Positions 1 through 7,709 of a DNA stretch of 15,698 bases are shown here, piece after piece. This DNA comes from a bacterium. GTDB taxonomy: Bacteria; SZUA-79; Acidulodesulfobacterales; Acidulodesulfobacteraceae. Every line of letters begins with the position of its first letter. The stretch's first letter is position 1. The translations under genes were made by a program, and so were the position numbers. Location of the stretch: the NCBI GenBank assembly GCA_021789455.1, contig JAJYJN010000022.1:1-15698 (forward strand). The letters are read 5' to 3'. The notes beneath the pieces were generated by a model. It was not told the origin of the DNA. It was given only the letters and a program-made list of their open reading frames with translations, and searched no databases.

Positions 1-376
1 TGTCGTTGGCTTTCCCAAGATTCATTTTAACGGGTTTATATTTATAAATAATTTCGTCAAGAGCTTTCTTCAGGTTATAAGGCGTTTTGTTTTCCAAAGC
101 AAAAAGATTAACCGTGCCCATAGGCAGATGTGCGATGGGAATATCCGTAAATACTAAATTGTTTATAACGTAATTTAAACTTCCGTCGCCTCCGGCTACT
201 AAAACCGTATCGTAAAAATTTACGATATTTTCTTTTTCGATGCAATTTTCGATTATATTTAAAGTATCGGTTGCGATATTCCTATACTTGAAAAAACTTA
301 AAATATAGAAAAGTTTTTTTTCGGAAAAACGTCCGGATTTAGGATTGTAAATAATTAATACTCTATTGAAATTCAT
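1..376 (-). CDS. Diacylglycerol kinase-family lipid kinase, N-terminal part (runs off the window)
   Basis: The reverse strand gives an open frame of 125 codons from an ATG at 376 to the window edge, with no stop, so the C-terminal part lies outside. The visible part matches the catalytic domain of the DAGK/LCB5/YegS lipid kinase family. It has an N-terminal beta strand with NPKSG at residues 11-15, the nucleotide-binding GGDGS at 62-66, and LPMGTVN at 84-90, the family's P-x-GT-x-N motif. Members phosphorylate diacylglycerol, sphingoid bases or undecaprenol-like lipids with ATP; which substrate applies here cannot be told. The Shine-Dalgarno is weak (AATCAAG directly before ATG). The gene is transcribed divergently from the activase-related gene at 512. 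Usual family length is about 300 residues, so roughly 40% is seen. Family call is firm, substrate unknown. Confidence 0.87.
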   Translation of the reverse strand, partial: MNFNRVLIIYNPKSGRFSEKKLFYILSFFKYRNIATDTLNIIENCIEKENIVNFYDTVLVAGGDGSLNYVINNLVFTDIPIAHLPMGTVNLFALENKTPYNLKKALDEIIYKYKPVKMNLGKAND

Positions 377-444
377 CTTGATTAATTTTAATAAATATAA
401 AAATTATTTGCAATACGTTAAGGCTGGCTCAACGCTCCGTGAAT

Positions 445-473
445 TTGACTTTACCGCAATGCTTTATTATAAT
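445..473 (+). promoter_or_regulatory. Sigma70-type promoter for the 512-7634 gene run
   Basis: TTGACT at 445-450 and a perfect TATAAT at 468-473 are separated by exactly 17 bases. This matches the housekeeping sigma consensus in 11 of 12 hexamer positions. Predicted transcription start is near 480, giving a leader of about 32 bases before the ATG at 512, with a strong Shine-Dalgarno AAGGAG at 501-506. The surrounding 377-511 region is intergenic between divergent genes and holds nothing else I can identify. The leftward gene has only weak promoter-like hexamers there. Confidence 0.72.
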
Positions 474-511
474 GTAAATGAGCTGTAATAATTATAAAAT
501 AAGGAGTTTAT

Positions 512-1741
512 ATGCATCACACAAATACAGGCATAGCCGGCAAAAAAGTTTACATACCGTATATGTCGGATGCCGCCTACGCTTTAAGCGCGGCGTTCAG
601 AAGATGCGGCGTAGATTCCGCAGTTATGGACGAGCCGGACGAATCGACTCTCGATTTCGGACTTAAGTTTACGAACGGAAACGAATGCATGCCGTGCTTC
701 GTGACCACGGGAGACATTATTAAGGTCATAGAAAAACCCGATTTCGACGCCAAAAAATCAGCATTTTTTATGCCTACTTCTCCCGGTCCTTGCAAATTCG
801 GACAGTATAACAGGCTGCATGAAATGGTGCTGGATAATCTCGGCTATAACGAAGTTGAATTTCTGGTTCCAAGCGCTCAAAAATCTTATACGGATTTTAT
901 AGGAGACAAAGCTACTCTTTTCAGGAGAGTTGCGTGGCAGGGCTGTGTAGCGGTAGATACCCTGGAAAAGGCTCTTTACAGGGTCAGGCCTTACGAAATT
1001 ACTAAAGGAGATACCGTTTCGGTTTATAAAGAGTGTATAAATTTAGTAGTCGATGCAACCGAGAACGGCAAGGATATCTACGATACTATGGATATATGCG
1101 CAAAGAAATTTGAAAAAATACCGAGAAAAGACGAATCTAGGCCGCTTATAGGAGTAGTAGGCGAAATATTTCTGAGGTTAAACAAATTTACCAATAATTT
1201 TACGACGGAAAAGGTGGAAGCGCTTGGAGGAGAGGTTTCGGTCGTTCCTACGTACAAATGGATAACTTTTACTACTCATGAATATACAGTCAATGCTTTC
1301 AGAAGCCGAAAAGTAAAAGATATGTTTTTAAGCTTCCTCGTAAATTATTATCAGAGGAAAGACGAAACTAGCATGTTCAAACCGTTTAAAAAGCTCCTTA
1401 GAAACCATAAAGAAACAAGCATAAAGGAAATACTTTCTTATTCCAAAAAATATCTCGACCTGTCTTTAGGCGGAGAAGCAATTCTTACCGTAGGCGAATC
1501 GGTAGATTTTGCAAAAAAGGGTTATTCCGGAGTAATAAGCATCCATCCTTTCCACTGTATGCCAGGTTCTATCGTGCAAATAGTTTCAAAAAGATTCAGG
1601 GAAGACCTCAATAATTTTCCATGGATAAATTTATGGTTCGACGGACAGGAAAGCACTAATTTAATGCTGAGGCTTGAGGCTTTTATGCATCAGGCGAGGC
1701 AATGGAAGGGAGTTAAAAATGACTTTTCGGAAGCCGCATAA
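512..1741 (+). CDS. Stand-alone DUF2229 protein, 2-hydroxyacyl-CoA dehydratase activase-related
   Basis: The 409-residue product resembles the DUF2229/HgdB-like portion found in very large activase proteins annotated 'CoA-substrate-specific enzyme activase'. Conserved cysteine motifs fit the family's presumed iron-sulfur ligands: NECMPC at residues 57-62, GPCKFGQY at 92-99 and HPFHCMPG with the cysteine at 349. In the large relatives an ASKHA-type ATPase domain (BadF/BadG/HgdC fold) precedes this region. Here no ATPase domain is present, and the gene upstream is an unrelated lipid kinase on the other strand. Start choice is supported by AAGGAG at 501-506, five bases before ATG. The following protease gene overlaps its end by 23 bases, suggesting translational coupling. 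The biochemical role of DUF2229 proteins is not established; an electron-transfer or dehydratase-like role is inference only. No signal peptide or membrane segment is seen. Confidence 0.78.
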   Translation: MHHTNTGIAGKKVYIPYMSDAAYALSAAFRRCGVDSAVMDEPDESTLDFGLKFTNGNECMPCFVTTGDIIKVIEKPDFDAKKSAFFMPTSPGPCKFGQYNRLHEMVLDNLGYNEVEFLVPSAQKSYTDFIGDKATLFRRVAWQGCVAVDTLEKALYRVRPYEITKGDTVSVYKECINLVVDATENGKDIYDTMDICAKKFEKIPRKDESRPLIGVVGEIFLRLNKFTNNFTTEKVEALGGEVSVVPTYKWITFTTHEYTVNAFRSRKVKDMFLSFLVNYYQRKDETSMFKPFKKLLRNHKETSIKEILSYSKKYLDLSLGGEAILTVGESVDFAKKGYSGVISIHPFHCMPGSIVQIVSKRFREDLNNFPWINLWFDGQESTNLMLRLEAFMHQARQWKGVKNDFSEAA

Positions 1742-2804
1742 AGTGCGCAGGAATATAATTCTGATTTTATTTTACTGCTTCATAACCGCATCGGCGTCTT
1801 TTTTATTTATTAGGCAATCTTACGGAAGCGGGTCTATCGTGGAGCGGCTTTTTAACGAACTTAAACCCGGCGTCGTCCACATAGAAGTTTTAGGTTATGC
1901 GCGTCTTAAAAACGGCGCTATAATGCCCGAAGAAGATATCGGAACCGGATTTTTCATAAATAAAAACGGAGATATACTTACAAATTTTCACGTCATAGGA
2001 AATGCGGGCAAAATTTACGTAAGTTTTTTAAAATATAAAGATATAAAAGCAAGCATTGTAGGGACCGACCCGATGTCGGATATAGCCGTTATCCGTATAA
2101 ACCCTGGAGGCAGAACGATAACGCCTTTAACTATGGGCGATTCGAACGGTTTGAGGGTAGGCGAAAGAGTTATAGCTATCGGCAATCCTTACAATCTTTA
2201 TCAAACGGTTACTACCGGAATTATCAGCGGTTTGAAAAGGTCGCTTTTTTTCCCTTCCGCAAGATTCTACGGAAATATAATACAGACCGACGCGGCTATA
2301 AATCCCGGAAACTCCGGAGGGCCTCTTGTTGACTATAACGGGCATGTTATCGGCATAAATACGGCTAAACTTGCAAATAATGCCCAGAATATCGGATTTG
2401 CTATTCCAGTCAATCTAGCAAAAAGGAACATACCTGAATTAATTAAATACGGAAGAGTTATTCGTCCGTGGCTCGGAATAGAAGCTATAAAGCTGACAAA
2501 AAGCATTTCTACCCTGCTCGGTATAAAATACGTCGAAAAGGGGCTGTTAATCGAAAAAGTTTTTCCGAACAGTCCTGCATACAGGGCGGGCCTAATAGCC
2601 GGAAACAGATTGATAGCCATGAAGAATATTAATTATATATTAGGCGGAGACATTATAACGAGGTTTAATAATAAAAAGGTCAATTCGTTTTCCCGCCTTG
2701 AAGAATTAATAAGCACATTTTTACCGGGGCAGATTATAACCCTTAAAATTCATAGAGGCAAGACGGTAAAATTCGTTAAAGTCAGATTGTCGAGCATGCC
2801 TTGA
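1719..2804 (+). CDS. HtrA/DegP-like membrane-anchored serine protease with PDZ domain
   Basis: A 361-residue S1C (HtrA family) protease. A basic N-terminus (KVRR) and hydrophobic segment at about residues 12-30 form a signal anchor or signal peptide, placing the protease in the periplasm. The catalytic triad is complete: His91 in TNFHVIG, Asp121 in MSDIAVI and Ser199 in NPGNSGGP. A single PDZ domain follows from about residue 249 (IRPWLGIE) to the end, with the GLxxGxR and GGDII elements usual in this subfamily. It probably degrades or senses misfolded envelope proteins. The frame is open from an ATG at 1674, but I start at 1719 because GGAAGGGAG at 1704-1712 sits six bases ahead and the basic-plus-hydrophobic leader then lies at the very N-terminus. 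It overlaps the previous gene by 23 bases. Confidence 0.9.
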   Translation: MTFRKPHKVRRNIILILFYCFITASASFLFIRQSYGSGSIVERLFNELKPGVVHIEVLGYARLKNGAIMPEEDIGTGFFINKNGDILTNFHVIGNAGKIYVSFLKYKDIKASIVGTDPMSDIAVIRINPGGRTITPLTMGDSNGLRVGERVIAIGNPYNLYQTVTTGIISGLKRSLFFPSARFYGNIIQTDAAINPGNSGGPLVDYNGHVIGINTAKLANNAQNIGFAIPVNLAKRNIPELIKYGRVIRPWLGIEAIKLTKSISTLLGIKYVEKGLLIEKVFPNSPAYRAGLIAGNRLIAMKNINYILGGDIITRFNNKKVNSFSRLEELISTFLPGQIITLKIHRGKTVKFVKVRLSSMP

Positions 2805-2820
2805 TGCGGAGGTTTTTGTC

Positions 2821-3456
2821 GTGTTTTTAACGGAAAAAAAAGATATAAAAGAAATAGACGAAGCATTAAAAAAATATAAAAAAATCGGGGTTATCGGCTG
2901 CGCTTCCTGCGCTTCCGTATGCCTGACGGGCGGAAGCAAAGAAGTCAAGGAGATGGAAAAGCATCTTACGGCTTTAGGCAAAGATGTTACGTTTACTATT
3001 TCCATAGACGAGCCCTGCGACAAACGGGTATTAAAAGAAGACATCCGTTTTATAGAGGACGAGGTCAAAGATACCGAAGCCGTAGTCGTTTTATCGTGCG
3101 GTACAGGCGTGCAGACTATAGGCGAATTTATAGGAAAAAAAGTCGTAGCCGGAACCGACAGCAAATATATAGCTCAGACCGAACATATAGGCGAATATAA
3201 CGCTTTATGCGGAGGATGCGACGAATGCAGATTGAATTTTACCGGAGGGGTCTGCACTGTAACATTGTGCCCCAAAGGCTTGCTGAACGGTCCTTGCGAA
3301 GGACATATAGGCATCAACTGCGAAGTCTTTGAAGACAAAGAATGCGTGTTTATGAAATCATACGAATTGATGACGAAATATTCTGAAGAAGAAAATTTAA
3401 ACAAAATTTTTAATCCAAGAGATTACGGTTTATCGGTAAAAAGAACAAAAATATAA
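2821..3456 (+). CDS. metV: MetV: methylenetetrahydrofolate reductase C-terminal zinc/iron-sulfur partner protein
   Basis: A 211-residue cysteine-rich protein of the MTHFR C-terminal family (PF12225 type), the MetV subunit that partners MetF in acetogens and related anaerobes. It has thirteen cysteines. The N-terminal set is GCASCASVC (residues 26-34). The family-defining block is CGGCDECRLN at 130-139 and CPKGLLNGPCEG at 150-161, followed by NCEVF and a last cysteine at 175. In characterised complexes MetV carries metal or Fe-S centres and is needed for electron delivery to MetF during reduction of methylene-THF to methyl-THF. It starts with GTG, supported by GGAGG at 2808-2812, eight bases upstream. 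It lies 16 bases after the protease gene and 21 bases before the MetF-like gene, so metV-metF are almost certainly co-transcribed. Confidence 0.88.
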   Translation: MFLTEKKDIKEIDEALKKYKKIGVIGCASCASVCLTGGSKEVKEMEKHLTALGKDVTFTISIDEPCDKRVLKEDIRFIEDEVKDTEAVVVLSCGTGVQTIGEFIGKKVVAGTDSKYIAQTEHIGEYNALCGGCDECRLNFTGGVCTVTLCPKGLLNGPCEGHIGINCEVFEDKECVFMKSYELMTKYSEEENLNKIFNPRDYGLSVKRTKI

Positions 3457-3477
3457 TCATTCGGAAGTAAATAAAAT

Positions 3478-4221
3478 ATGCGGATAATTCCTCAAATCGA
3501 AACCCCTGCCGGCGAAAATTACGTAACTTTTGAAGAAAATTTAATTAAGCTTTTAGGCGGAATAGAAAAAACCGGACTTAATAATCAAAATGACGGACGC
3601 GATTTTCCCGATATAATAATCGAACAGAATTTCGGAGTAAACGGATTGCTGTTATGCAAGGATTTAAAGGACAGGCGCGGCAATATAAATACGGCTTATG
3701 CTTTTAATATGAGGGATAAAAACCGGATATCAATTTTGTCCGATTTAATTACGCTTAAACAGATAGGAGTTAAAGATATTATAGTATCCGAAGGGGTACA
3801 TCCGTTAAAAACCGTTTTTAATTCGGCTAAGCCGGTGTACGACGTAGATATTTTAGGTATCGGATTGATTTTAAAAAGAGGCTTTATGAATTACCTTGGA
3901 GGTATCGTAGATAAAGACGAGCCGGGCTTTTTTAACCTTGGAGTCGTCGTTTCCGCCTCCGCCCCCGTTGACGGCTTAAAGGCAAAAAAACTTATTAATG
4001 CAGGGGCAGATAGATTTATCATAAATTATACCGGCAAAAATCCCGATGAAGATATAATAAAATATATAAAATCGGAAAAAAAAGAAATTTTCTTGTACGT
4101 TAAGGAGTCCTATATAGAAGACTCGCTGAAAGATTTTATCAGGGCAAACGAGCGGTTGAACTTAGACGGCATCATAATTAAAATTACAGACGAAAAGGCA
4201 AATGTTTTTACGCGGCAATAA
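3478..4221 (+). CDS. metF: MetF-like methylenetetrahydrofolate reductase, short and divergent
   Basis: A 247-residue protein resembling the flavin-dependent methylenetetrahydrofolate reductase TIM barrel, which is usually 280-300 residues. Visible family landmarks are an N-terminal IETPAG (residues 7-12) equivalent to the EITPPRG strand carrying the catalytic Glu (here Glu8), RDKNRISILSDL at 79-90 equivalent to CRDRNRIALQSDLL, AKPVYDVD at 117-124, and NAGADRFI at 174-181 equivalent to the late EAGADFF strand. It follows MetV directly, as in metVF pairs, with GGAAG at 3463-3467 as ribosome-binding site. Oddities: the segment where most relatives have TGDHP reads SEGVHP (104-109), so the conserved Asp position appears to be Val, and the C-terminus is shortened. 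The pairing supports MetF, but activity could be altered or the substrate different. Confidence 0.75.
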   Translation: MRIIPQIETPAGENYVTFEENLIKLLGGIEKTGLNNQNDGRDFPDIIIEQNFGVNGLLLCKDLKDRRGNINTAYAFNMRDKNRISILSDLITLKQIGVKDIIVSEGVHPLKTVFNSAKPVYDVDILGIGLILKRGFMNYLGGIVDKDEPGFFNLGVVVSASAPVDGLKAKKLINAGADRFIINYTGKNPDEDIIKYIKSEKKEIFLYVKESYIEDSLKDFIRANERLNLDGIIIKITDEKANVFTRQ

Positions 4222-4238
4222 AGAAACAATTAAAAAAA

Positions 4239-6275
4239 ATGGGGAAAAGCAATTTATTTGTAAACGGAACTAAAGGCGACAAGGCTATAGTCCTAGGAAA
4301 CGAAGCTATAGCGCGCGGAGCTTTAGAAGCCGGCATAGGCTATGCTTCTATGTATCCGGGAACGCCTGCTTCGGAAATTATCGCCGTTCTCGATAAAAAT
4401 AAAAGCAGTATAGAAAATTTATATACCGAATTCAGTCTAAACGAGCACATATCCCTTCACGGCGCCATAGGCGCCTCATGGTCGGGTATAAGGTCGCTCT
4501 GCGCTATGAAAAACGTAGGGCTTAACGTTGCAAGCGAGCCGGCTCAGTTTTTATCGTATACCGGAGTAAAAGCAGGCTTAGTGCTTGCCATAGGGTCCGA
4601 CCCTGGCGCTCCAAGCAGTTCAAACGAGCAGGACGACAGATGGTACAGCCTGCATAATTATATGCCTATAATGGAGCCTTCCAATATTCAGGAGGCGAAA
4701 GATTTTACTAAAGACGCTTTCGACATTTCGGAGAAATTTTCTTTCGGCGTTGTTTTAATGGCTCCCTCCAGGCTATGCCATAATGCGGGAACGCTTTATT
4801 TCGGGGATTTAAGAGACAGGTCGGAGATTAAAGGAGATTTTAAGAAAGACCCCGAGAATTATTTAAACCTTTTCGGTATGGCGGTTAGAAACCATGCTAA
4901 ATATTTAGAAAGGAACGAACTCTTAAAAAAATACCTCATAGAATCCAAATTTAATAAAATTATCAACGGAAGTTCGTCTAAAATCGGATTTATATCTTCA
5001 GGCGTCGTTTATGCCCATTTAATGGAATCGCTTGATATTTTGGGTGTTTATGACCATAAAATATTAAAACTGGGTTTCACTTTTCCTTTGCCGGGCGAAC
5101 TCATCGGCAGATTTTTTGAAGGCCTCGATAAAGTAGTTATAGTCGAAGAGGCGGAAGGCTTTTTAGAATTTCAGATTAAAAAAATTGCTTACGAATTGGG
5201 ATTTAAAGGCGCTATTTATGGAAAAGAATTCTTTAAGCAGACCGGCGAACTTACGATAGACGATGTTATTGTCGGAATAAGCAATTTTTTCGAAAAACCC
5301 CTTCCGTCTTATTTTGATTTTGCCGTTAAAAAAGATAAAGAATTAAGGGATAAACTGCCTCAAAGGTCTGGAACGTTCTGCATAGGATGTCCCCATCGCG
5401 CGACTTTTTACTCTATTCTTAAAGCCGTCGGTTTTTCTAATACGGAAGGAAAAGAAAGAGAAGCCGTTATTGCCGGCGATATAGGATGCTATACTTTGGG
5501 TCTTCTGCCCCCTTATAATGCAATGGATTTTCTTACATGTATGAACGCGGGCTTAGGGATAGGCCAGGCGATAAGTATTTTCGACAAGCAGAAAAAAGTT
5601 ATAGCCCTCGTCGGCGATTCGACTTTTTATCATTCGGGAATTCCGGTTCTGCTTAATGCCGTTCAAAACGGCTCCGATATTCTTTATATTATTCTCGACA
5701 ACAGCTGGACGGCTATGACGGGGCATCAAAAGACCCCTTCCACCCAGAAGGATATTGACGGAAAACCTTCCGCAAATGTTTTAAATTTAAAAGATTTAGT
5801 AAAATCCCTCGGCGTTTCTTACGTAAAAAGCCTTGACCCAAACAGCGTAAAAAGATTTGCGTCCCAGATTAAAAGCGCATTGAAAGAACCGGGCGTGAAA
5901 GTGATAATCGCTAAAAGGGAATGTATTCTGCAGGAAGCCAGAAGAAATAAGATTTTAAATAAAAAAGGGTCCGGATTTGCGGAAGCAGGAGAATCTTTAT
6001 ACGAGATTCAAAAGTCGAGATGCGTAAAATGCAACGAATGTTTCGTCGAACTTGCATGTCCTGCTATTATTTTAAAGAAAGACGAAGAAACGGGCAACGA
6101 TTATTACTATATAGACCCTGCTTCCTGCGTAAAATGCGGCGTTTGCTGCGAAATATGCCCAAACAGCGCTATACGCAAAGTCGAATTCGATTTAAAAACC
6201 GAATTTAAATTACGGCAAAGAGCGGAAATTAAATCTGCGGAAGAAGTTCCTAACGAAGTTCGGATTAATGTATGA
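4239..6275 (+). CDS. iorA: Indolepyruvate:ferredoxin oxidoreductase, alpha subunit
   Basis: A 678-residue IorA of typical family length. It oxidatively decarboxylates aryl-pyruvates (transamination products of Trp, Phe and Tyr) with CoA to aryl-acetyl-CoA, passing electrons to ferredoxin; it is cytoplasmic and normally oxygen-sensitive. Domain order: N-terminal pyrimidine-binding domain with YPGTPASE (39-46); the IorA signature CIGCPHR at about 378-384; a TPP domain with GDIGCYTLG near 413 and VGDSTF near 456; then two C-terminal 4Fe-4S clusters, CX2CX2CX5CP (from about 595) and CX2CX2CX3CP (CVKCGVCCEICP). All cluster cysteines are present. The ATG at 4239 has no clear Shine-Dalgarno, but the frame begins only 17 bases after metF and the conserved N-terminus follows immediately. 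iorB follows after 19 bases. Confidence 0.95.
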   Translation: MGKSNLFVNGTKGDKAIVLGNEAIARGALEAGIGYASMYPGTPASEIIAVLDKNKSSIENLYTEFSLNEHISLHGAIGASWSGIRSLCAMKNVGLNVASEPAQFLSYTGVKAGLVLAIGSDPGAPSSSNEQDDRWYSLHNYMPIMEPSNIQEAKDFTKDAFDISEKFSFGVVLMAPSRLCHNAGTLYFGDLRDRSEIKGDFKKDPENYLNLFGMAVRNHAKYLERNELLKKYLIESKFNKIINGSSSKIGFISSGVVYAHLMESLDILGVYDHKILKLGFTFPLPGELIGRFFEGLDKVVIVEEAEGFLEFQIKKIAYELGFKGAIYGKEFFKQTGELTIDDVIVGISNFFEKPLPSYFDFAVKKDKELRDKLPQRSGTFCIGCPHRATFYSILKAVGFSNTEGKEREAVIAGDIGCYTLGLLPPYNAMDFLTCMNAGLGIGQAISIFDKQKKVIALVGDSTFYHSGIPVLLNAVQNGSDILYIILDNSWTAMTGHQKTPSTQKDIDGKPSANVLNLKDLVKSLGVSYVKSLDPNSVKRFASQIKSALKEPGVKVIIAKRECILQEARRNKILNKKGSGFAEAGESLYEIQKSRCVKCNECFVELACPAIILKKDEETGNDYYYIDPASCVKCGVCCEICPNSAIRKVEFDLKTEFKLRQRAEIKSAEEVPNEVRINV

Positions 6276-6294
6276 ATGTGATGAAAAATAATAT

Positions 6295-6912
6295 ATGAAA
6301 AAATTCAATATTGCAATAGTCGGTCTCGGCGGACAGGGAATTATAACAATGGGAACCGTAATGAAAAATGCCGCCTTAAGTTCTGATTTGCAGGACGTGT
6401 CCGGTTCCGAAAGAAGAGGCGGCGCCCAGAGGGAAGGCTACGTAGAAACTTTCGTAAAATATATATTTTACGAAAACGAATCCGAAATGAAAGACCCGAG
6501 AAAAAGTATGCATTCCCCGATGATAGAATCGGGAGGCGCGGACGCCCTAATATCGTTAGAGCCTTTAGAAACTTTAAGGGGTGCGTGCTATATAAATAAA
6601 AATTCGATAGTAATCTTCAATAAAACCCCCTATATTCCCATAAGCGTCAGAATGGGACAAACCTCGTATCCCGAAATATCTTTTATCGTTTCCGAGTTAA
6701 TGAAAATAACCGAAAATATATTTTATTATGATTTCGACGCGATTTCCTTGGAAAATTTTAATTCGCTTACGCAAAAAAATATAATAGCATTAGGCGCTCT
6801 CTTTGCAAAGGCCGTTATTCCTATAGAAATTGCCGCTATAGAAAATATCCTGAAGATAGGAAAAGGCTCCGAAAATAATTTGAAAGCTTTCAAATTAGGC
6901 TTAAAACTGTGA
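6295..6912 (+). CDS. iorB: Indolepyruvate:ferredoxin oxidoreductase, beta subunit
   Basis: A 205-residue partner of IorA, carrying the gamma-type domain shared by pyruvate/2-ketoisovalerate oxidoreductases. Near the N-terminus IVGLGGQGIITMG (9-21) is the glycine-rich signature, and SERRGGAQREGYV (about 37-49) matches the conserved RGG region of IorB. Together IorA and IorB form the functional enzyme. An in-frame TAA at 6289-6291 fixes ATG 6295 as the earliest start; there is no recognisable Shine-Dalgarno, so translation may depend on ribosomes finishing iorA 19 bases upstream. The stop overlaps the next gene's GTG start in a GTGA arrangement, meaning the uracil-DNA glycosylase gene is probably translationally coupled to it. 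Confidence 0.93.
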   Translation: MKKFNIAIVGLGGQGIITMGTVMKNAALSSDLQDVSGSERRGGAQREGYVETFVKYIFYENESEMKDPRKSMHSPMIESGGADALISLEPLETLRGACYINKNSIVIFNKTPYIPISVRMGQTSYPEISFIVSELMKITENIFYYDFDAISLENFNSLTQKNIIALGALFAKAVIPIEIAAIENILKIGKGSENNLKAFKLGLKL

Positions 6913-7634
6913 AAGAAATCGAATTAAAACAATTTTTTGAAGATATAAAATCTTTTATTACAGACAATAAAGAAAGTTTTACGATAATGTCCGCATTAAG
7001 AAATAATATGAAAGTCAAAGCCGGATTGCAAATCAAAACCGAAAATAAAACCGAAAAGGATTCCAAATCTTCGAAATCCGATATGTTAAAATTTTTAAAG
7101 GACGTTAAGGTAAACGAATGCGTAAAGTGCAGGTTAAGCATTGCGCGCAAGAGTATAGTTTTCGGGGAAGGCAGTCCCGAAAGCAAGCTGATGTTTATAG
7201 GAGAAGCTCCCGGCGCCGAAGAGGACAATACGGGAAGGCCTTTTGTTGGAAGGGCGGGGCAGCTTCTGACTAAAATAATAGAATCTATAAATTTGAAGAG
7301 AGAAGACGTTTATATCGCAAATATAATAAAATGCAGACCTCCCGATAACAGAAATCCTATGGATGACGAAATAAGCTTGTGCGTCCCATTTCTTAAGGAG
7401 CAGATTTCAATAATTAAACCCGAAATAATTTGCACGCTGGGAAAATTCGCTACCGAATTTATTATCGGAAACGATAAAGGTGCAATATCTTCGGTAAGAG
7501 GTAGGGAGTTTAATTATGAAGGCATAACGGTAATACCGACGTACCACCCTTCGTATTTACTAAGAAATCCGAGCGCTAAAAGAGAAACATGGGAAGATAT
7601 GAAAAAAATAAGAGGATTATATTTTAAAAATTAA
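6909..7634 (+). CDS. Family 4 (Fe-S) uracil-DNA glycosylase
   Basis: A 241-residue uracil-DNA glycosylase of the iron-sulfur family 4 type (UdgA), which removes uracil arising from cytosine deamination or misincorporation. The catalytic domain begins after about 65 residues of charged, low-complexity N-terminal extension. Four conserved cysteines fit the 4Fe-4S ligands: CVKC (71 and 74), IIKCRPP (142) and EIICTLGK (175). Motif A is GEAPGAEED (98-106), PFVGRAGQLL follows at 111-120, and the C-terminal DNA-binding motif is HPSYLLR (213-219). It starts with GTG at 6909, sharing GTGA with the iorB stop. No Shine-Dalgarno is needed for coupled translation and none is evident. Co-transcription of a base-excision repair gene with ior genes probably reflects operon packing rather than shared function. 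Confidence 0.94.
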   Translation: MKEIELKQFFEDIKSFITDNKESFTIMSALRNNMKVKAGLQIKTENKTEKDSKSSKSDMLKFLKDVKVNECVKCRLSIARKSIVFGEGSPESKLMFIGEAPGAEEDNTGRPFVGRAGQLLTKIIESINLKREDVYIANIIKCRPPDNRNPMDDEISLCVPFLKEQISIIKPEIICTLGKFATEFIIGNDKGAISSVRGREFNYEGITVIPTYHPSYLLRNPSAKRETWEDMKKIRGLYFKN

Positions 7635-7709
7635 TTTAAAAAATTGGTATATAATATCTATATCGGTTAAAAATAAAATATTCTTATTTAAATCATCAAA
7701 AATTCTAAT

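Noticed and set aside
377..444. Leftward promoter for the lipid kinase gene
   Set aside because: Only weak hexamer matches in a very AT-rich stretch (for example TTAACG with TATATT at 16-base spacing); not distinguishable from chance.
1674..1718. Upstream in-frame ATG adding 15 residues to the protease
   Set aside because: The added stretch lies inside the previous gene, has no Shine-Dalgarno, and would bury the basic plus hydrophobic leader. ATG 1719 has GGAAGGGAG six bases ahead.
2721..3164. Long open frame on the minus strand over the protease/metV junction
   Set aside because: It is antisense to two well-supported genes, has no recognisable domain, and is a shadow of codon bias. Similar shadows occur opposite tkt, the glycosylase and others.
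7646..7655. Promoter for the nfeD-slipin pair, with TATAAT at 7650-7655
   Set aside because: The -10 match is perfect, but the region is almost pure A/T and no credible -35 lies 16-18 bases upstream, so it is not listed as a feature.
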